From contig DASYSS010000033.1 of assembly GCA_036003045.1 (NCBI GenBank), positions 1 through 64,000 of the forward strand: a DNA stretch of 64,000 nt. The letters run 5' to 3'. This DNA is from Gemmatimonadaceae bacterium (lineage in GTDB: Bacteria; Gemmatimonadota; Gemmatimonadetes; Gemmatimonadales; Gemmatimonadaceae). Positions 18,997 through 28,488 of the stretch are shown here, piece by piece; the stretch's first letter is position 1, and every line of letters begins with the position of its first letter. Made by a program: the position numbers and the translations under genes. The notes beneath the pieces were generated by a model that saw only the letters and a list, made by a program, of their open reading frames with translations, did not search any database and was not told the origin of the DNA.

Positions 18997-19725
18997 ATGA
19001 CTTCGGCAGACCTTCGCCGTGTGTCGGCGTTGCCGCCCCGCAGACAACGAGCGACTTGGCGAGACTGGGTTCGGCTCGCGATCCCCGTCGTGCTGCTCGC
19101 GGGCCTCGTCGTCGCCGGATGGCAACTCGGCTATTTCGATCTCACCGAACACGACGCCCTGCATGAAGCGGCGACGCGAGCGAGCGGAATTCCATGGCTC
19201 GCGCCAATGTTCGTTGCCGTCTACGCGGGATTGGCTGCGCTGGCGGCACCGGTGTCGCCGCTCGCCTACGGCGCGGGCGCCGTCTTCGGAGTCGTCGAGG
19301 GATCGATCCTCGTGTGGACGGCGTCGATGATCGGAAGCGCGGCGGGATACACGCTCGCGCGAACCGTATGGTCGGAGTCCGCGCGCCGCTTGCTCGGGCG
19401 GCACGAAGCCAGGCTTCGGAAACTCCGGGATGGAAATACGTTTTTGACGGTGCTCCGCATTCAACTCTTGCCTGTCGTCCCGTTCGGGCTGCTCACGTAC
19501 GCGGCCGGAACGGCGCGACTGAACTTCGTTCCGTATTGGCTCGGCAGCGGGGTCGGAATCATCCCGTCCACCATCGCGGCGGTGTACGTCGGGGACCGGT
19601 TGCGCGCGGGGGTACGAGGGGGCGGTGGACATCCGTTTCTGGTGGCCGGTCTGGTCATGGCCGGGGTGCTGATCCTGTCCTTCCTTCCGACGCTCATCGC
19701 GAAGCGCAACGAGCGCTCGGACTGA
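18997..19725 (+). CDS. TVP38/TMEM64 (VTT/DedA) family membrane protein
   Basis: 242 residues with about five hydrophobic segments. The VTT core is recognisable: APVSPLAYGAGAVFGVVEGS, MIGSAAGYTLAR, and the loop LRIQLLPVVPFGLLTYAAGT with the conserved Arg and Pro residues. Such proteins act as lipid scramblases or membrane-homeostasis factors. The ATG at 18997 is chosen because the frame upstream overlaps the MFS gene as a shadow. It is encoded between an MFS carrier and a kinase, with no clear functional link. Confidence 0.85.
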   Translation: MTSADLRRVSALPPRRQRATWRDWVRLAIPVVLLAGLVVAGWQLGYFDLTEHDALHEAATRASGIPWLAPMFVAVYAGLAALAAPVSPLAYGAGAVFGVVEGSILVWTASMIGSAAGYTLARTVWSESARRLLGRHEARLRKLRDGNTFLTVLRIQLLPVVPFGLLTYAAGTARLNFVPYWLGSGVGIIPSTIAAVYVGDRLRAGVRGGGGHPFLVAGLVMAGVLILSFLPTLIAKRNERSD

Positions 19726-19763
19726 CTCTCGCGGCGCGGCCGAGCCCGCCGCATCTTAGGTTC

Positions 19764-22406
19764 GTGCCAGCCGACACGGAACGCCTCTCCGCGGCGCTCG
19801 CCGACCGCTATGCGATCGAGCACGCGTTGGGCCAGGGCGGGATGGCAACCGTTTACCTCGCGCGCGATCTCAAGCACGACCGCGGCGTCGCCATCAAGGT
19901 CTTGAAGCCGGAGCTCGCGGCGGTGCTCGGCGCCGAACGCTTTGTCGTCGAGATCAAGACGACGGCGGCGCTTCAGCATCCACACATCCTCCCGCTCTTC
20001 GACTCCGGAACGGCCGACGGATTCCTGTACTATGTCATGCCGTACGTCGAAGGCGAGACGATTCGCCAGAAGCTCAACCGCGAAACGCAGTTCGGGATCG
20101 ACGACTCGGTTCGAATCGCGCGCGAGGTCGCCGACGCCCTCGACTACGCACACCGGCATGGCGTGATCCACCGCGACATCAAGCCGGAAAACGTCTTGCT
20201 GCACGACGGCCGCGCCATGGTGATGGACTTCGGCATCGCGCTCGCCGTGAGCGCGGCGGCGGGCGGCCGAATGACCGAGACGGGGCTGTCGCTCGGCACG
20301 CCGCACTACATGAGTCCCGAGCAGGCGACCGCGGACAAGGATATCACACCGCGGTCCGACATCTACTCGCTCGGCACAGTGCTCTACGAGATGCTCGCCG
20401 GCGAGCCGCCGCACGTCGGCGGATCGGCGCAGGCCGTGATCATGAAGATCATCGCCGACGAGGCGCGGCCCGTGCAGGAATTGCGTCGGTCCGTTCCTCC
20501 GAACGTCGCGGCGGCCGTCGCCAGGGCGATCGAAAAGGTTCCGGCGGACCGATTCGAGAACGCGAAAGCGTTCGCCGATGCACTGGCCAACCCGGCGTTC
20601 ACGACCGTCATGGCGGCGCGCGGAAACGCGCCGCGTGCGGCCGGCGTATCGCCCGCTTTGTTCTGGTCCGCGGCGGCGATCGCGTTGGTGTCCCTCGCCG
20701 GCGCCGCCTGGAGTTGGCGTCGCCCAACACCCCCGCACGCCGTCACACGCGTGAGCATGGGTTTTCCCGACAACCAGCGTCTCACGGACCTCGCGTCGTT
20801 CTTTCGCGTGTCGTTGTCACCCGATGGACGGACCTTGGTCTACGTGGGGGCCGGCACCACGCTGTCGGCTTCGAGACTCTGGATTAGACACCTCGATGAG
20901 CTGACGGCCACGCCGCTCGCGGGCACCGACGGCGCCATCAATCCCTCGTTTTCGCCGGATGGAAGGCGCCTCGCGTTCGTGAGCTCGAACGACATGGCGC
21001 TGCGCGTCGTCGCGGTGAGTGGAGGAGCGACGACCGTACTCGTCGACTCCCTGGTGGATCGCGGCGGCGTCTCGTGGGGCACGGACGGCTACATCTATTA
21101 CGACGGGCACCTTCCCGGAGACGGACTGGCGCGGGTCCCCGAGACCGGCGGAAAGGCGGAGGCGGCGACGAGCAGCGACTCGACCAGCGAACGATTTCAC
21201 ATGAATCCGTCGGCCCTGCCGAACGCGCGTGGAGTGCTCTTCACGATCGCTCGTCCCAGCGGCCTGCCCACGTACGACATCGGCGTCCTCGATTCAAGAA
21301 CTGGAAAGTACAAAGTCCTGGTGCGCGGAGCGATTGGCCGCTACGCCGAGTCCGGACACCTGATCTACGTCACGGCCGACGGGACCATGATGGCGGCGCC
21401 GTTCGACCTCGAGCATCTCCGAATCACCGGCGAAGCATTTTCGCTCGCGCAGGGCGTGGCGGTTCGCGCCCTATCCCGCGGCGACGTTTCGATCTCGGCC
21501 AGCGGCACGATGGTGTATGCGGCGGGATCGACGGGCGGAGGACTGGGCGATTTGGCGTGGGTCACCCGCGACGGGAAGATCACGCCGGTCGATTCACAGT
21601 TCGCGCGTTACTTCATCGGCCCGCTCCACCTGTCACCGGACGGACGCCAGGCCGCCGTCACGACCCTCGACCTCGATGCGCAGCGCAGCGTTTGGGTGAA
21701 GCAGCTCGATCACGGGCCCGCGACCCGAGTGATGAACGCCGGGTCGCCCGCATGGTCGCCCGATGGGAAGACGCTGATCGCCACGACCAATTCGAAGCTC
21801 GCCCTCGGCCCGGCGGACGGCAGCAGCCCTCCGCGCGAGATCGACGTGGGGCACGTGGCGCCGGCGACGCCCGTCGTTTCACCCGACGGAAAATGGTTCA
21901 TCTACATCCAGCAGGGTGCCATCTATGCGCGGAGCGCGGTGCCGGGGGACTCGGCGACGAAACTTCTCGTCTCGGGTCTACATCAGAGCGCCCCGGCCAT
22001 TTCCCCCGATGGCCGCTGGCTCGCGTATTCGTCCGACGAGAGCGGAAGAGAGGAGATCTACGTTCGACCGCTCCCCGACGCGAAGGCATCCAAGCAGCAA
22101 GTCTCGGTTGCCGGCGGAATCTCACCGCATTGGTCGCGCACCGGACGCGAGCTGTACTTCGTCGACGAGTCGCGTCACATGGTGGCGGTTCCCGTCACGC
22201 CCGGTCCGACGTTCATCGCCGGCGAGCCGAAACAGTTGTTCGATGTCTCGATGGGATACACGCCGACAAGCGGAGTTCCGTTCGACATCGCCGCCGACGG
22301 CCGATTTCTTGTCGCGCGCGTGCCGGGAATAGGCTCCGGAACCCGGGACGAGGTGATCCTCGTCGAAAACCTCTTCGACGATCTCAAGGCGAAGACCAAG
22401 CGTTGA
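19764..22406 (+). CDS. Ser/Thr protein kinase with C-terminal PD40/WD40-like propeller
   Basis: 880 residues from a GTG at 19764 (AGG about 5 bp upstream). The kinase domain (14-275) has GQGGMA 23-28, K45 in VAIKVLK, HRDIKPEN (H136-D138), MDFGIA (D155) and GTPHYMSPEQ. One membrane helix at about 298-318 leads to an extracytoplasmic TolB-like propeller with repeated SPDGR motifs (VSLSPDGRTLVYV, SFSPDGRRLAFV, AISPDGRWLAYS). Unlike the kinase at 9549-12689 it keeps a canonical HRD. The architecture is a transmembrane sensor kinase; ligand and targets are unknown. The upstream part of the open frame is a shadow of the VTT gene. Confidence 0.93.
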   Translation: MPADTERLSAALADRYAIEHALGQGGMATVYLARDLKHDRGVAIKVLKPELAAVLGAERFVVEIKTTAALQHPHILPLFDSGTADGFLYYVMPYVEGETIRQKLNRETQFGIDDSVRIAREVADALDYAHRHGVIHRDIKPENVLLHDGRAMVMDFGIALAVSAAAGGRMTETGLSLGTPHYMSPEQATADKDITPRSDIYSLGTVLYEMLAGEPPHVGGSAQAVIMKIIADEARPVQELRRSVPPNVAAAVARAIEKVPADRFENAKAFADALANPAFTTVMAARGNAPRAAGVSPALFWSAAAIALVSLAGAAWSWRRPTPPHAVTRVSMGFPDNQRLTDLASFFRVSLSPDGRTLVYVGAGTTLSASRLWIRHLDELTATPLAGTDGAINPSFSPDGRRLAFVSSNDMALRVVAVSGGATTVLVDSLVDRGGVSWGTDGYIYYDGHLPGDGLARVPETGGKAEAATSSDSTSERFHMNPSALPNARGVLFTIARPSGLPTYDIGVLDSRTGKYKVLVRGAIGRYAESGHLIYVTADGTMMAAPFDLEHLRITGEAFSLAQGVAVRALSRGDVSISASGTMVYAAGSTGGGLGDLAWVTRDGKITPVDSQFARYFIGPLHLSPDGRQAAVTTLDLDAQRSVWVKQLDHGPATRVMNAGSPAWSPDGKTLIATTNSKLALGPADGSSPPREIDVGHVAPATPVVSPDGKWFIYIQQGAIYARSAVPGDSATKLLVSGLHQSAPAISPDGRWLAYSSDESGREEIYVRPLPDAKASKQQVSVAGGISPHWSRTGRELYFVDESRHMVAVPVTPGPTFIAGEPKQLFDVSMGYTPTSGVPFDIAADGRFLVARVPGIGSGTRDEVILVENLFDDLKAKTKR

Positions 22407-22433
22407 TTCCGGTCCGCGTTAGCAGATCATTCT

Positions 22434-25106
22434 TCACTCGCGAAGCGCCTCCATCGGGTCGACGCGAATCGCTCGACGTGCCGGGACGAGACACGCCGCC
22501 GCCGCAACGACGAGCAGAATTGCGGCCGCGCCGCCCAGCATGAGCGGATCCATGGGGCCGACGCCGAACAACAGCGCGCGCAAGTAGCGCGTCGTGGCAA
22601 GCGCGCCGACCAAACCGAGGATCACTCCGATCGCGGCCAAGCCAAGCCCGCGAGAGAGCACCATGCGCAGCAGGTTGCCGGGCGTCGCGCCGAGGGCGCT
22701 GCGCAAACCGATCTCGCGCGTTCGTTCGGCGACGCTGCCCGCCAACACACCATAAATGCCCGCGGCCGAGAGCAGCAGCGCCAGCGCGGCGAACGTGCCG
22801 AACAGCGTGAGCGCAAGCGAACGTTGCGCGGCGGACGATGCTACGACGACGTCCATCGTACGGACGTCGGTGACCGGCTGCGATGGATCGACCGCCGACA
22901 CCGCGGCGCGTACCTGGCGCACAAGCGCCCCGGACGACGAGCGCGTACGCACGACGAGCACGCCGCTGCCATTCGCCCACCCCCAGGCCGACTCGGGGAC
23001 GTAAAACGCTCGGCGATCGTCGGCGTCGAGCGACTGGTGATGCACGTCGGCGGACACACCGATGACCGTGGACCAGTGGTGTCGCGCGTTCGGAATGAAG
23101 ATCTGTCTTCCGAGAACGTTCCGATCGGCCGCGCCCCACAACGCTTTGGCAAGCGACGCGCTGATGACGGCGACCGATGACGATGTGTCCCGCGCATCCT
23201 GATCGGTGAAATCGCGGCCGGCGACGAGATGAATGCGCATCGTCTTCAAGTAGTCGCCGACGACGCGATATCCGGTCGCGTACGGCGACAACTCAGGGTT
23301 CGTGAGGGGTCTGTCCTGCGCGATGATGCCGTACATGTCGAAGTTGCCGCCCAACGGGACCGACGTGGTCACCGCTGCGCCGATCACGCCCGGCACGGCC
23401 AAGGCCGCGTCGATCGTACGCTGCCGGAAGTCGATCACCGCTTCGTTCGCGGCGTACCGAGGTCCCGACGCCTCGATCTGCATCGTGATCAAGTCGCTCG
23501 GGTCGAACCCGGGATCGACGGCGAGCAAACGAACGAGGCTGCGCGCCAAGAGCCCCGCGCTGGCGAGCAACAACAGTGCGAGCGCCATCTCCGCGACCAC
23601 GAGTGTCGAGCGCGTGCGGTGATGGTCCCCGCCGCGCACTCGGCTCGCGCCGCGCAGCGCGCCGGAGTAGAGCACGCGCCGGCGCGCGCCTCGCGCGGGC
23701 ACGATGCCGAGCACGATCGCCAACGGGATGACGATCGCCGCGACCAACGCGAGAGCCGCCGGATCGAAATGGATCGCGTCGATCCTCGGGAACGAACGCG
23801 GCAGCTTGGCGACGAGGACGGGAAGCGTGGCCCAGCCAAGCGCGACGCCCAACAGTCCGCCGGCCGCCGCGATGACGAGTCCTTCGGCCGCGAGCTGCTG
23901 CGCCAATCGACCCGTTCCCGCACCAAGCGCCAACCGCACGCCGAACTCGGCGTCGCGTCGCACTGCTCGCGCGAGTTGCAAGTTGACGACGTTCGCGATG
24001 GCGATGAGCAGCACCAACACCACCGCACCGGCGATCGCGTAAAGCGCCGGACGGACGGCTCGCGTCACCTGTTCCTGCATCGGCTTCAAGAAGACTCCGG
24101 CGGCCGAATACTCTTTAGGGTTCGCAGCGACGATCCGCGCCGAGACTTGATCGAGCTCGACGTTCGCGCGTTCGCGGGACACACCGGCGCGAATGCGCGC
24201 GATCGCTGTGAGATGCCGGCACGAGCGGCAGGCCCACGGCTGGCCTACGGCGTAACCCAGCGGCGAGTAGATCTGCGCGCCCGATTGGTGAACGTCCTCG
24301 TAGGACTTCGGGAGGACGCCGATCACCGTCCACGGCGTTCCGCCCAGCTGAATCGTGCGCCCGACGATCGCTGAATCCGCCGCGAAGCGTCGCATCCACA
24401 ATCCATAGGAAAGGAGGACTACCTTTGCGCCGCCGAACGCGTTCAGTTGAGTGGGTTTGTCCTCGTCGCTCGCGAAGTCGCGGCCGAGCATCGGACGCAC
24501 GCCGAGCGTATGGAAGTAGTTCCAGGTGACGCGCGAGCCACTGAGGCGCTCGGGAGCGGTCGGGTCGGAGAGGGTCGGGATCCACGACGAGACCGCGGCC
24601 AACGATTCGAGCGTCGTCGCGTTGGCGCGAATGTCTTGCACCGTCGCGAAGCCGGTGGTGAGCTGGCGCCCGGTTTGGTCGCGCTCCCAGACGTAGACGA
24701 GCCGGTCCGGATGGGCGTACGGAAGCGACCGTATGAGCAACGGGTCGACGACGCTGAAGATTGCCGTCGTCGGGCCGATCGCGAGCGCGAGCGTGACCGC
24801 GCAGAGTGTCGCGAACGCCGGTGCGCGACGCAGCAGGCGGGCGCCATGACGGAGGTCGGCGAAGAACGATGACATGAGATCCTCGTGGTGTCGTGCGCGC
24901 CGAAGAGCGGAGAGAGAACCGAAATGACGAATGGCGACGAGTGCCTCCCACCAGAAGCGCGATCGGGCGAACGCCGAGCGGCGCGCGACGTCCTCGCGAT
25001 ACCGCTCGACCAGGTCACCGACGATCGCATTCCGCGCGTCTGGACGGATGACGCGGTCGAGGAGCCAAATGCCGAGGGCAGGCGGGTCGCGATCGCTGTT
25101 CGTCAT
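22434..25106 (-). CDS. ADOP-type ABC transporter permease (MacB_PCD/FtsX domains, prefix-domain-2 type)
   Basis: 890 residues. An N-terminal cytoplasmic prefix (IVGDLVERYREDVARRS), distinct from the prefix at 49235, is followed by helix 1 (VTLALAIGPTTAIFSVVDPL), a large periplasmic domain, three central helices with FtsX motif LARAVRRDAEFGVRLALGAG, a second periplasmic domain, and a terminal FtsX set ending RAIRVDPMEALRE. No ATPase gene is adjacent, as usual for this orphan permease group. The ATG overlaps the PadR stop (ATGA), so the regulator and permease form one coupled operon. Likely role: efflux or mechanotransmission of an unknown compound. Confidence 0.92.
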   Translation of the reverse strand: MTNSDRDPPALGIWLLDRVIRPDARNAIVGDLVERYREDVARRSAFARSRFWWEALVAIRHFGSLSALRRARHHEDLMSSFFADLRHGARLLRRAPAFATLCAVTLALAIGPTTAIFSVVDPLLIRSLPYAHPDRLVYVWERDQTGRQLTTGFATVQDIRANATTLESLAAVSSWIPTLSDPTAPERLSGSRVTWNYFHTLGVRPMLGRDFASDEDKPTQLNAFGGAKVVLLSYGLWMRRFAADSAIVGRTIQLGGTPWTVIGVLPKSYEDVHQSGAQIYSPLGYAVGQPWACRSCRHLTAIARIRAGVSRERANVELDQVSARIVAANPKEYSAAGVFLKPMQEQVTRAVRPALYAIAGAVVLVLLIAIANVVNLQLARAVRRDAEFGVRLALGAGTGRLAQQLAAEGLVIAAAGGLLGVALGWATLPVLVAKLPRSFPRIDAIHFDPAALALVAAIVIPLAIVLGIVPARGARRRVLYSGALRGASRVRGGDHHRTRSTLVVAEMALALLLLASAGLLARSLVRLLAVDPGFDPSDLITMQIEASGPRYAANEAVIDFRQRTIDAALAVPGVIGAAVTTSVPLGGNFDMYGIIAQDRPLTNPELSPYATGYRVVGDYLKTMRIHLVAGRDFTDQDARDTSSSVAVISASLAKALWGAADRNVLGRQIFIPNARHHWSTVIGVSADVHHQSLDADDRRAFYVPESAWGWANGSGVLVVRTRSSSGALVRQVRAAVSAVDPSQPVTDVRTMDVVVASSAAQRSLALTLFGTFAALALLLSAAGIYGVLAGSVAERTREIGLRSALGATPGNLLRMVLSRGLGLAAIGVILGLVGALATTRYLRALLFGVGPMDPLMLGGAAAILLVVAAAACLVPARRAIRVDPMEALRE

Positions 25107-25426
25107 GGGGTATCGAGTCCCACATCGAGTCCTGCTGCCATACGACGAAGCGCGAACAGATTGTCCTTCAGCGCACGTCTACCCGCCGCGGTCACCGAGT
25201 AGTACCTCTTCGCGCGGCCCCCGCGCTCGGAGGTCGGCTCACCGACGCGCGACCCGACGAGCCCCTTCGCCTCGAGACGAGAGAGCGCCTTGTAGATCGT
25301 GCCAAGCGTGAGATCACGCCGTGCGCGCAGCCGGACCTCCCGCTGCACCGGCACGCCATAGGCCTCGTCACCCGATTGGAGGACGGCAAGGAGAACGATC
25401 TGCTCGAGGTCGCCGAGGGGTTCCAT
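25103..25426 (-). CDS. PadR-family transcriptional regulator
   Basis: 107 residues: winged helix with LGDLEQIVLLAVLQSGDEAY, the recognition segment LTLGTIYKALSRLEAKGLV, and the wing RAKRYYSVTAAGRRALKDN. It differs in pattern from the two other PadR proteins in the window (no [14 protein letters not shown] motif). Its stop overlaps the permease start by 4 nt, so it almost certainly regulates that gene. A TTGT/ACAA dyad lies just upstream of the ATG. Confidence 0.9.
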   Translation of the reverse strand: MEPLGDLEQIVLLAVLQSGDEAYGVPVQREVRLRARRDLTLGTIYKALSRLEAKGLVGSRVGEPTSERGGRAKRYYSVTAAGRRALKDNLFALRRMAAGLDVGLDTP

Positions 25427-25432
25427 TTTGGT

Positions 25433-25443
25433 TTGTTAGACAA
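25433..25443 (-). promoter_or_regulatory. Candidate PadR operator, TTGT-N3-ACAA
   Basis: TTGTTAGACAA is a perfect 4-bp inverted repeat with a 3-bp spacer, 6 bp upstream of the PadR start. No SD is visible on the minus strand here, so the dyad may overlap the promoter or initiation region. Position suggests autoregulation; short palindromes of this size also occur by chance. Confidence 0.4.
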
Positions 25444-25499
25444 TGCCGGGGAAATAAAGGTTGGCTCCTGTGTCGATGTCGAGCTGGACCTCCGAACTG

Positions 25500-25750
25500 C
25501 TCACCGCAGAGACGCCGCGGACCGCAGCGGGCCGCAGAGGACTGCCCTAACGACCGGAATCTTCGCTCAACGAGCGAATTTTTTCGGTTGACTGCCGCTC
25601 GGGAGACTTCGATTGGGCGCGCGTGAGCTCGGTTCTCATGAGTGGTATCCCGAGCGGCTGTCCCCAAGAAATCCGGCTCGTTGCGCGAGGAACTCAACTT
25701 GGGAGGTTGTCCTCTGCGGACCTTTGCGTCCTCTGCGTCCGCTGCGGTGG
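25500..25750. repeat. Inverted intergenic repeat pair (CTCTGCGGACC / CTCTGCGTCC type)
   Basis: The right arm at about 25709-25750 is built of CCTCTGCGG, TTTGCGTCC and CTCTGCGTCC units. The reverse complement of 25500-25545 reads very similarly, beginning CCTCTGCGG and ending CTGCGGTGAG. The arms flank about 165 bp with no recognisable gene. The whole 25427-25817 interval holds this pair plus the promoters of the divergent PadR and metallopeptidase genes. Confidence 0.6.
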
Positions 25751-25817
25751 GTAGTTGCAGTTTCAGTTCGCTCCCCACGGGTGGCCAAATCGAGATGCGC
25801 GCGCGTAAACTCCGCGT

Positions 25818-26762
25818 GTGCGCCGATTCCTTACACTTGCGATGCTTCTCGTGATCGGGGGCCTGGTTTCGTACCAGGCCTACCGGTCGCGCGGCGTCAT
25901 ACCGGGCGAGGTGAGCGATGCCGACGTGCACCGCTTCGTCGGCGCGATGCATCGGATATCGGCGAGCGATTCGGCGTGTGCCGCGCTCGAAGATTATTTC
26001 AGGGGGGCGTCGCGGGGGTTGCGGGCGTACGAGAGCAAGTTGGGACTGAACCGGAAAACGCTGTGCGCGGCGATCCGGCGGTCGCCGGCTCGGTACGCGT
26101 CGATCGAAGGGAAAGTGAGCACGCTCGACTCCGCGGTGACGCGGGTCGATTCGATCTTCGCGCGCTTTCGAGAGATTTACCCGGCGGGGCGACAGCCCGG
26201 CGTGTACTTCGTCGTCGGCGCGGGCATGGCGCTGGGCACGACGACGCACACCAGCGATCCGGTCGTCCTCATCGGCGTGGAGCGCGCGGGAGATCCGGCG
26301 CGCCTCGCGTCGGTCGTCGCGCACGAGTTCGTGCACACCCAGCAGGACTATCCGTGGATCGGCATCCTCACGGGCGGGCCGTCATTTTTGCGGGGCACCC
26401 TGCTCCGCCAATCGATCATGGAGGGGTCGGCCAATCTGGTCGCCGAGTTGGTGACCGGCGTTCCCAACCGGAACGAGTACGCGGAGGCGCACGAGGCAGA
26501 GCTTTGGTCCGAGTTCTCGCGCGAGATGCACGGCAAGGACTACAGCAGGTGGCTCTGGAACGGCGGCAATCCGCGGCGGGGCGATCGCCCCGCGGATCTC
26601 GGATATTGGATCGGATATCGAATCACGAAGTCGTACTACGACCGCGCCGCCGACAAGCCCCGTGCAATCCATGATATTCTGACCATCCGGGACTTCGATC
26701 GTTTTCTTACGGCGAGCGGGTACGCCCCCGTCCCCCCACCACACGCTCCGGGAGCGCACTAG
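25818..26762 (+). CDS. Membrane-anchored or secreted zinc metallopeptidase (DUF2268-like)
   Basis: 314 residues from a GTG. An N-terminal hydrophobic segment (FLTLAMLLVIGGLVSYQAY) acts as signal or anchor. The catalytic region has HExxH as VVAHEFVHTQQ (H169, E170, H173) and, about 30 residues on, IMEGSANLVAEL with a probable third ligand Glu, the gluzincin arrangement seen in DUF2268 proteases. A helical region precedes it and a short C-terminal helical domain follows. Its TAG directly abuts the GTG of the DUF3179 gene, so the two are co-transcribed. Confidence 0.8.
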   Translation: MRRFLTLAMLLVIGGLVSYQAYRSRGVIPGEVSDADVHRFVGAMHRISASDSACAALEDYFRGASRGLRAYESKLGLNRKTLCAAIRRSPARYASIEGKVSTLDSAVTRVDSIFARFREIYPAGRQPGVYFVVGAGMALGTTTHTSDPVVLIGVERAGDPARLASVVAHEFVHTQQDYPWIGILTGGPSFLRGTLLRQSIMEGSANLVAELVTGVPNRNEYAEAHEAELWSEFSREMHGKDYSRWLWNGGNPRRGDRPADLGYWIGYRITKSYYDRAADKPRAIHDILTIRDFDRFLTASGYAPVPPPHAPGAH

Positions 26763-27899
26763 GTGAAGAAGCTGTTCTACGCCGGATTGCTGCTGCTGGT
26801 GCTGTTCGAGCTGGCGAACGTGTACTTCATCATGCCGCTCCCCTACAGCCAGCGCGTGCGCAGCATCGACGTCGCCTATTTCCTCTACCAACGGCGCTGG
26901 TGGATTCGCGGCGGACTCGGTCTTGTTATGCTGGTCGGACTGTTCAGCGTAGCCCGGACTCCCGGATGGCGGCGATGGCTGGCAATCCCGGCGCTCGGTG
27001 CGGCGGGATACGTCGCCTACGTGACGAATTTCGTGATGTCGGCCGACCACATCTTTCTCCCGCCGAACCACGTCGCGCTGGCGCGGCTCGACAAGAACAC
27101 CGTCGAACCCGGCCGGCTGGTCGTCGGAGTTGACTTGGGCGGCGAGGCGCGCGCGTATCCCGTGCGTTTCGTCGGCTATCACCATCAGGTGCGCGACACG
27201 GTCGACGGCATTCCGATTCTCGTGACCTTCTGTACGGTCTGCCGGACGGGCCGCGTGTTCAGCCCGACGATCGATGGAAAGAGCGAGTCGTTCCGTCTGG
27301 TCGGCATGGACCACTTCAATGCGATGTTCGAGGACCGGACGACGGGCAGCTGGTGGCGGCAGGCGACCGGCGAAGCCGTGGCGGGGCCGCGAAAAGGGCG
27401 CGCGCTCCGTCAGATCCCGAGCATGCAGGTCACGCTGTCGCGGTGGCTCGCGATGCATCCGCGGTCGCTCATCATGCAGCCCGACTCCGCGTTCATCGAC
27501 CGCTACGCGGAAAGCTTCGACTACGAGAAAGGATTGAGCCGTTCGCCGCTCACCGGAACGGACACGGTGTCATGGCACGACAAGGCGTGGGTCGTCGGCG
27601 TCACGATGAAGGGCGAGAGCAAAGCGTACGACTGGAATCGTCTCCGCCGCGAGGGTGTGGTGAATGACGTCGTGGGCGGACAGCCGATCGTCGTCGCTCT
27701 CTCGCGCGACAGCACCAACTTCTTCGCGTTTCAGCGCCCGGACACGAACCGCTTCAAACTCCGCGGCGACTCGCTCGTCTCGCGCGGCGGCATCTACTCA
27801 CTCGCCGGCACCGGGTCGATCGCTCTCAAACCGATCTTCGCGTCGCAGGAGTTCTGGCACAGCTGGCGGACGTTCCACCCCGACACGAAGACCTACTGA
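26763..27899 (+). CDS. DUF3179 domain protein with N-terminal membrane segments
   Basis: 378 residues. Three hydrophobic stretches at the N-terminus (LFYAGLLLLVLFELANVYF, GGLGLVMLVGLFSVA, AIPALGAAGYVAYVTNFV) precede a DUF3179 domain with the signature region VTFCTVCRTGRVF, DHFNAMFEDRTTGSWW and TGEAVAGP. The two Cys in FCTVC resemble a metal or thiol site, and SWWRQATGEA is a typical family block. The family has no assigned function. GTG start immediately after the metallopeptidase stop, with GGGAG about 10 bp upstream inside that gene. Confidence 0.85.
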   Translation: MKKLFYAGLLLLVLFELANVYFIMPLPYSQRVRSIDVAYFLYQRRWWIRGGLGLVMLVGLFSVARTPGWRRWLAIPALGAAGYVAYVTNFVMSADHIFLPPNHVALARLDKNTVEPGRLVVGVDLGGEARAYPVRFVGYHHQVRDTVDGIPILVTFCTVCRTGRVFSPTIDGKSESFRLVGMDHFNAMFEDRTTGSWWRQATGEAVAGPRKGRALRQIPSMQVTLSRWLAMHPRSLIMQPDSAFIDRYAESFDYEKGLSRSPLTGTDTVSWHDKAWVVGVTMKGESKAYDWNRLRREGVVNDVVGGQPIVVALSRDSTNFFAFQRPDTNRFKLRGDSLVSRGGIYSLAGTGSIALKPIFASQEFWHSWRTFHPDTKTY

Positions 27900-27903
27900 G
27901 TCG

Positions 27904-28344
27904 TCAGGACGACCGCGCCTCCGGGCGGTCGCGCACCAGATCTTGGTATTCAGGGTGGCGCGCGATGTACTCGGTCACGAACGGACACCGCACGATCACC
28001 TTGGCACCGCGCGCTCGCGCTAGATCGAGCGCTGTGCGCGCCAGGCGCGACGCGAGCCCCTTGCCGGCGAGCTCGGCGGGCACTTCCGTGTGAACCAGGA
28101 TGAAGGTGCCGTCACGAGTGACGCGATACGTGAGATAGGCGAGCCCATCGAGCGTCGACACCTCGAAACGCGATTCCTTTTCGTTGTTGACGACCTCGAC
28201 GGTCTCCGACGCGGCCGGCGGATCGACCGCGCCGTGCGCACCGGTCACCGCCGTCCAGCTCGGCGCGTCGCTTGCCGGAAAGGACTCGCGGGAGGTCTCG
28301 TCGACGTCGTCGGGAGGGATGGGAGAGGATCCGGTATCATTCAT
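27904..28344 (-). CDS. GNAT-type N-acetyltransferase with SFPASDAP-motif N-terminus
   Basis: 146 residues from ATG 28344. The C-terminal ~95 residues match the small YidJ-like GNAT group: a FILVHTEVPAELAGKGLASR acetyl-CoA loop, LARARGAKVIVRCPFV, and YIARHPEYQDLV. The N-terminal ~45 residues carry DDVDETSRESFPASDAPSWT, a motif usually met in separate tiny proteins. The frame is open far upstream, but that region is antisense or out of frame to the LVIVD gene and is not coding. The substrate is unknown. It is convergent with DUF3179, with 4 bp between the stops. Confidence 0.82.
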   Translation of the reverse strand: MNDTGSSPIPPDDVDETSRESFPASDAPSWTAVTGAHGAVDPPAASETVEVVNNEKESRFEVSTLDGLAYLTYRVTRDGTFILVHTEVPAELAGKGLASRLARTALDLARARGAKVIVRCPFVTEYIARHPEYQDLVRDRPEARSS

Positions 28345-28488
28345 GTGATGCTCCGTTTTTGTGTTGCATCTCCCGTTCGCGCTCGCGGCCGTCACTTTGA
28401 CGAAACCGTTACCTGACGCGACCTGCGCGGGCGCGTCCCAGTGAGCATCGATAAAGATGTGCCGATGCAGAAGTCGGGAGGTATACCA

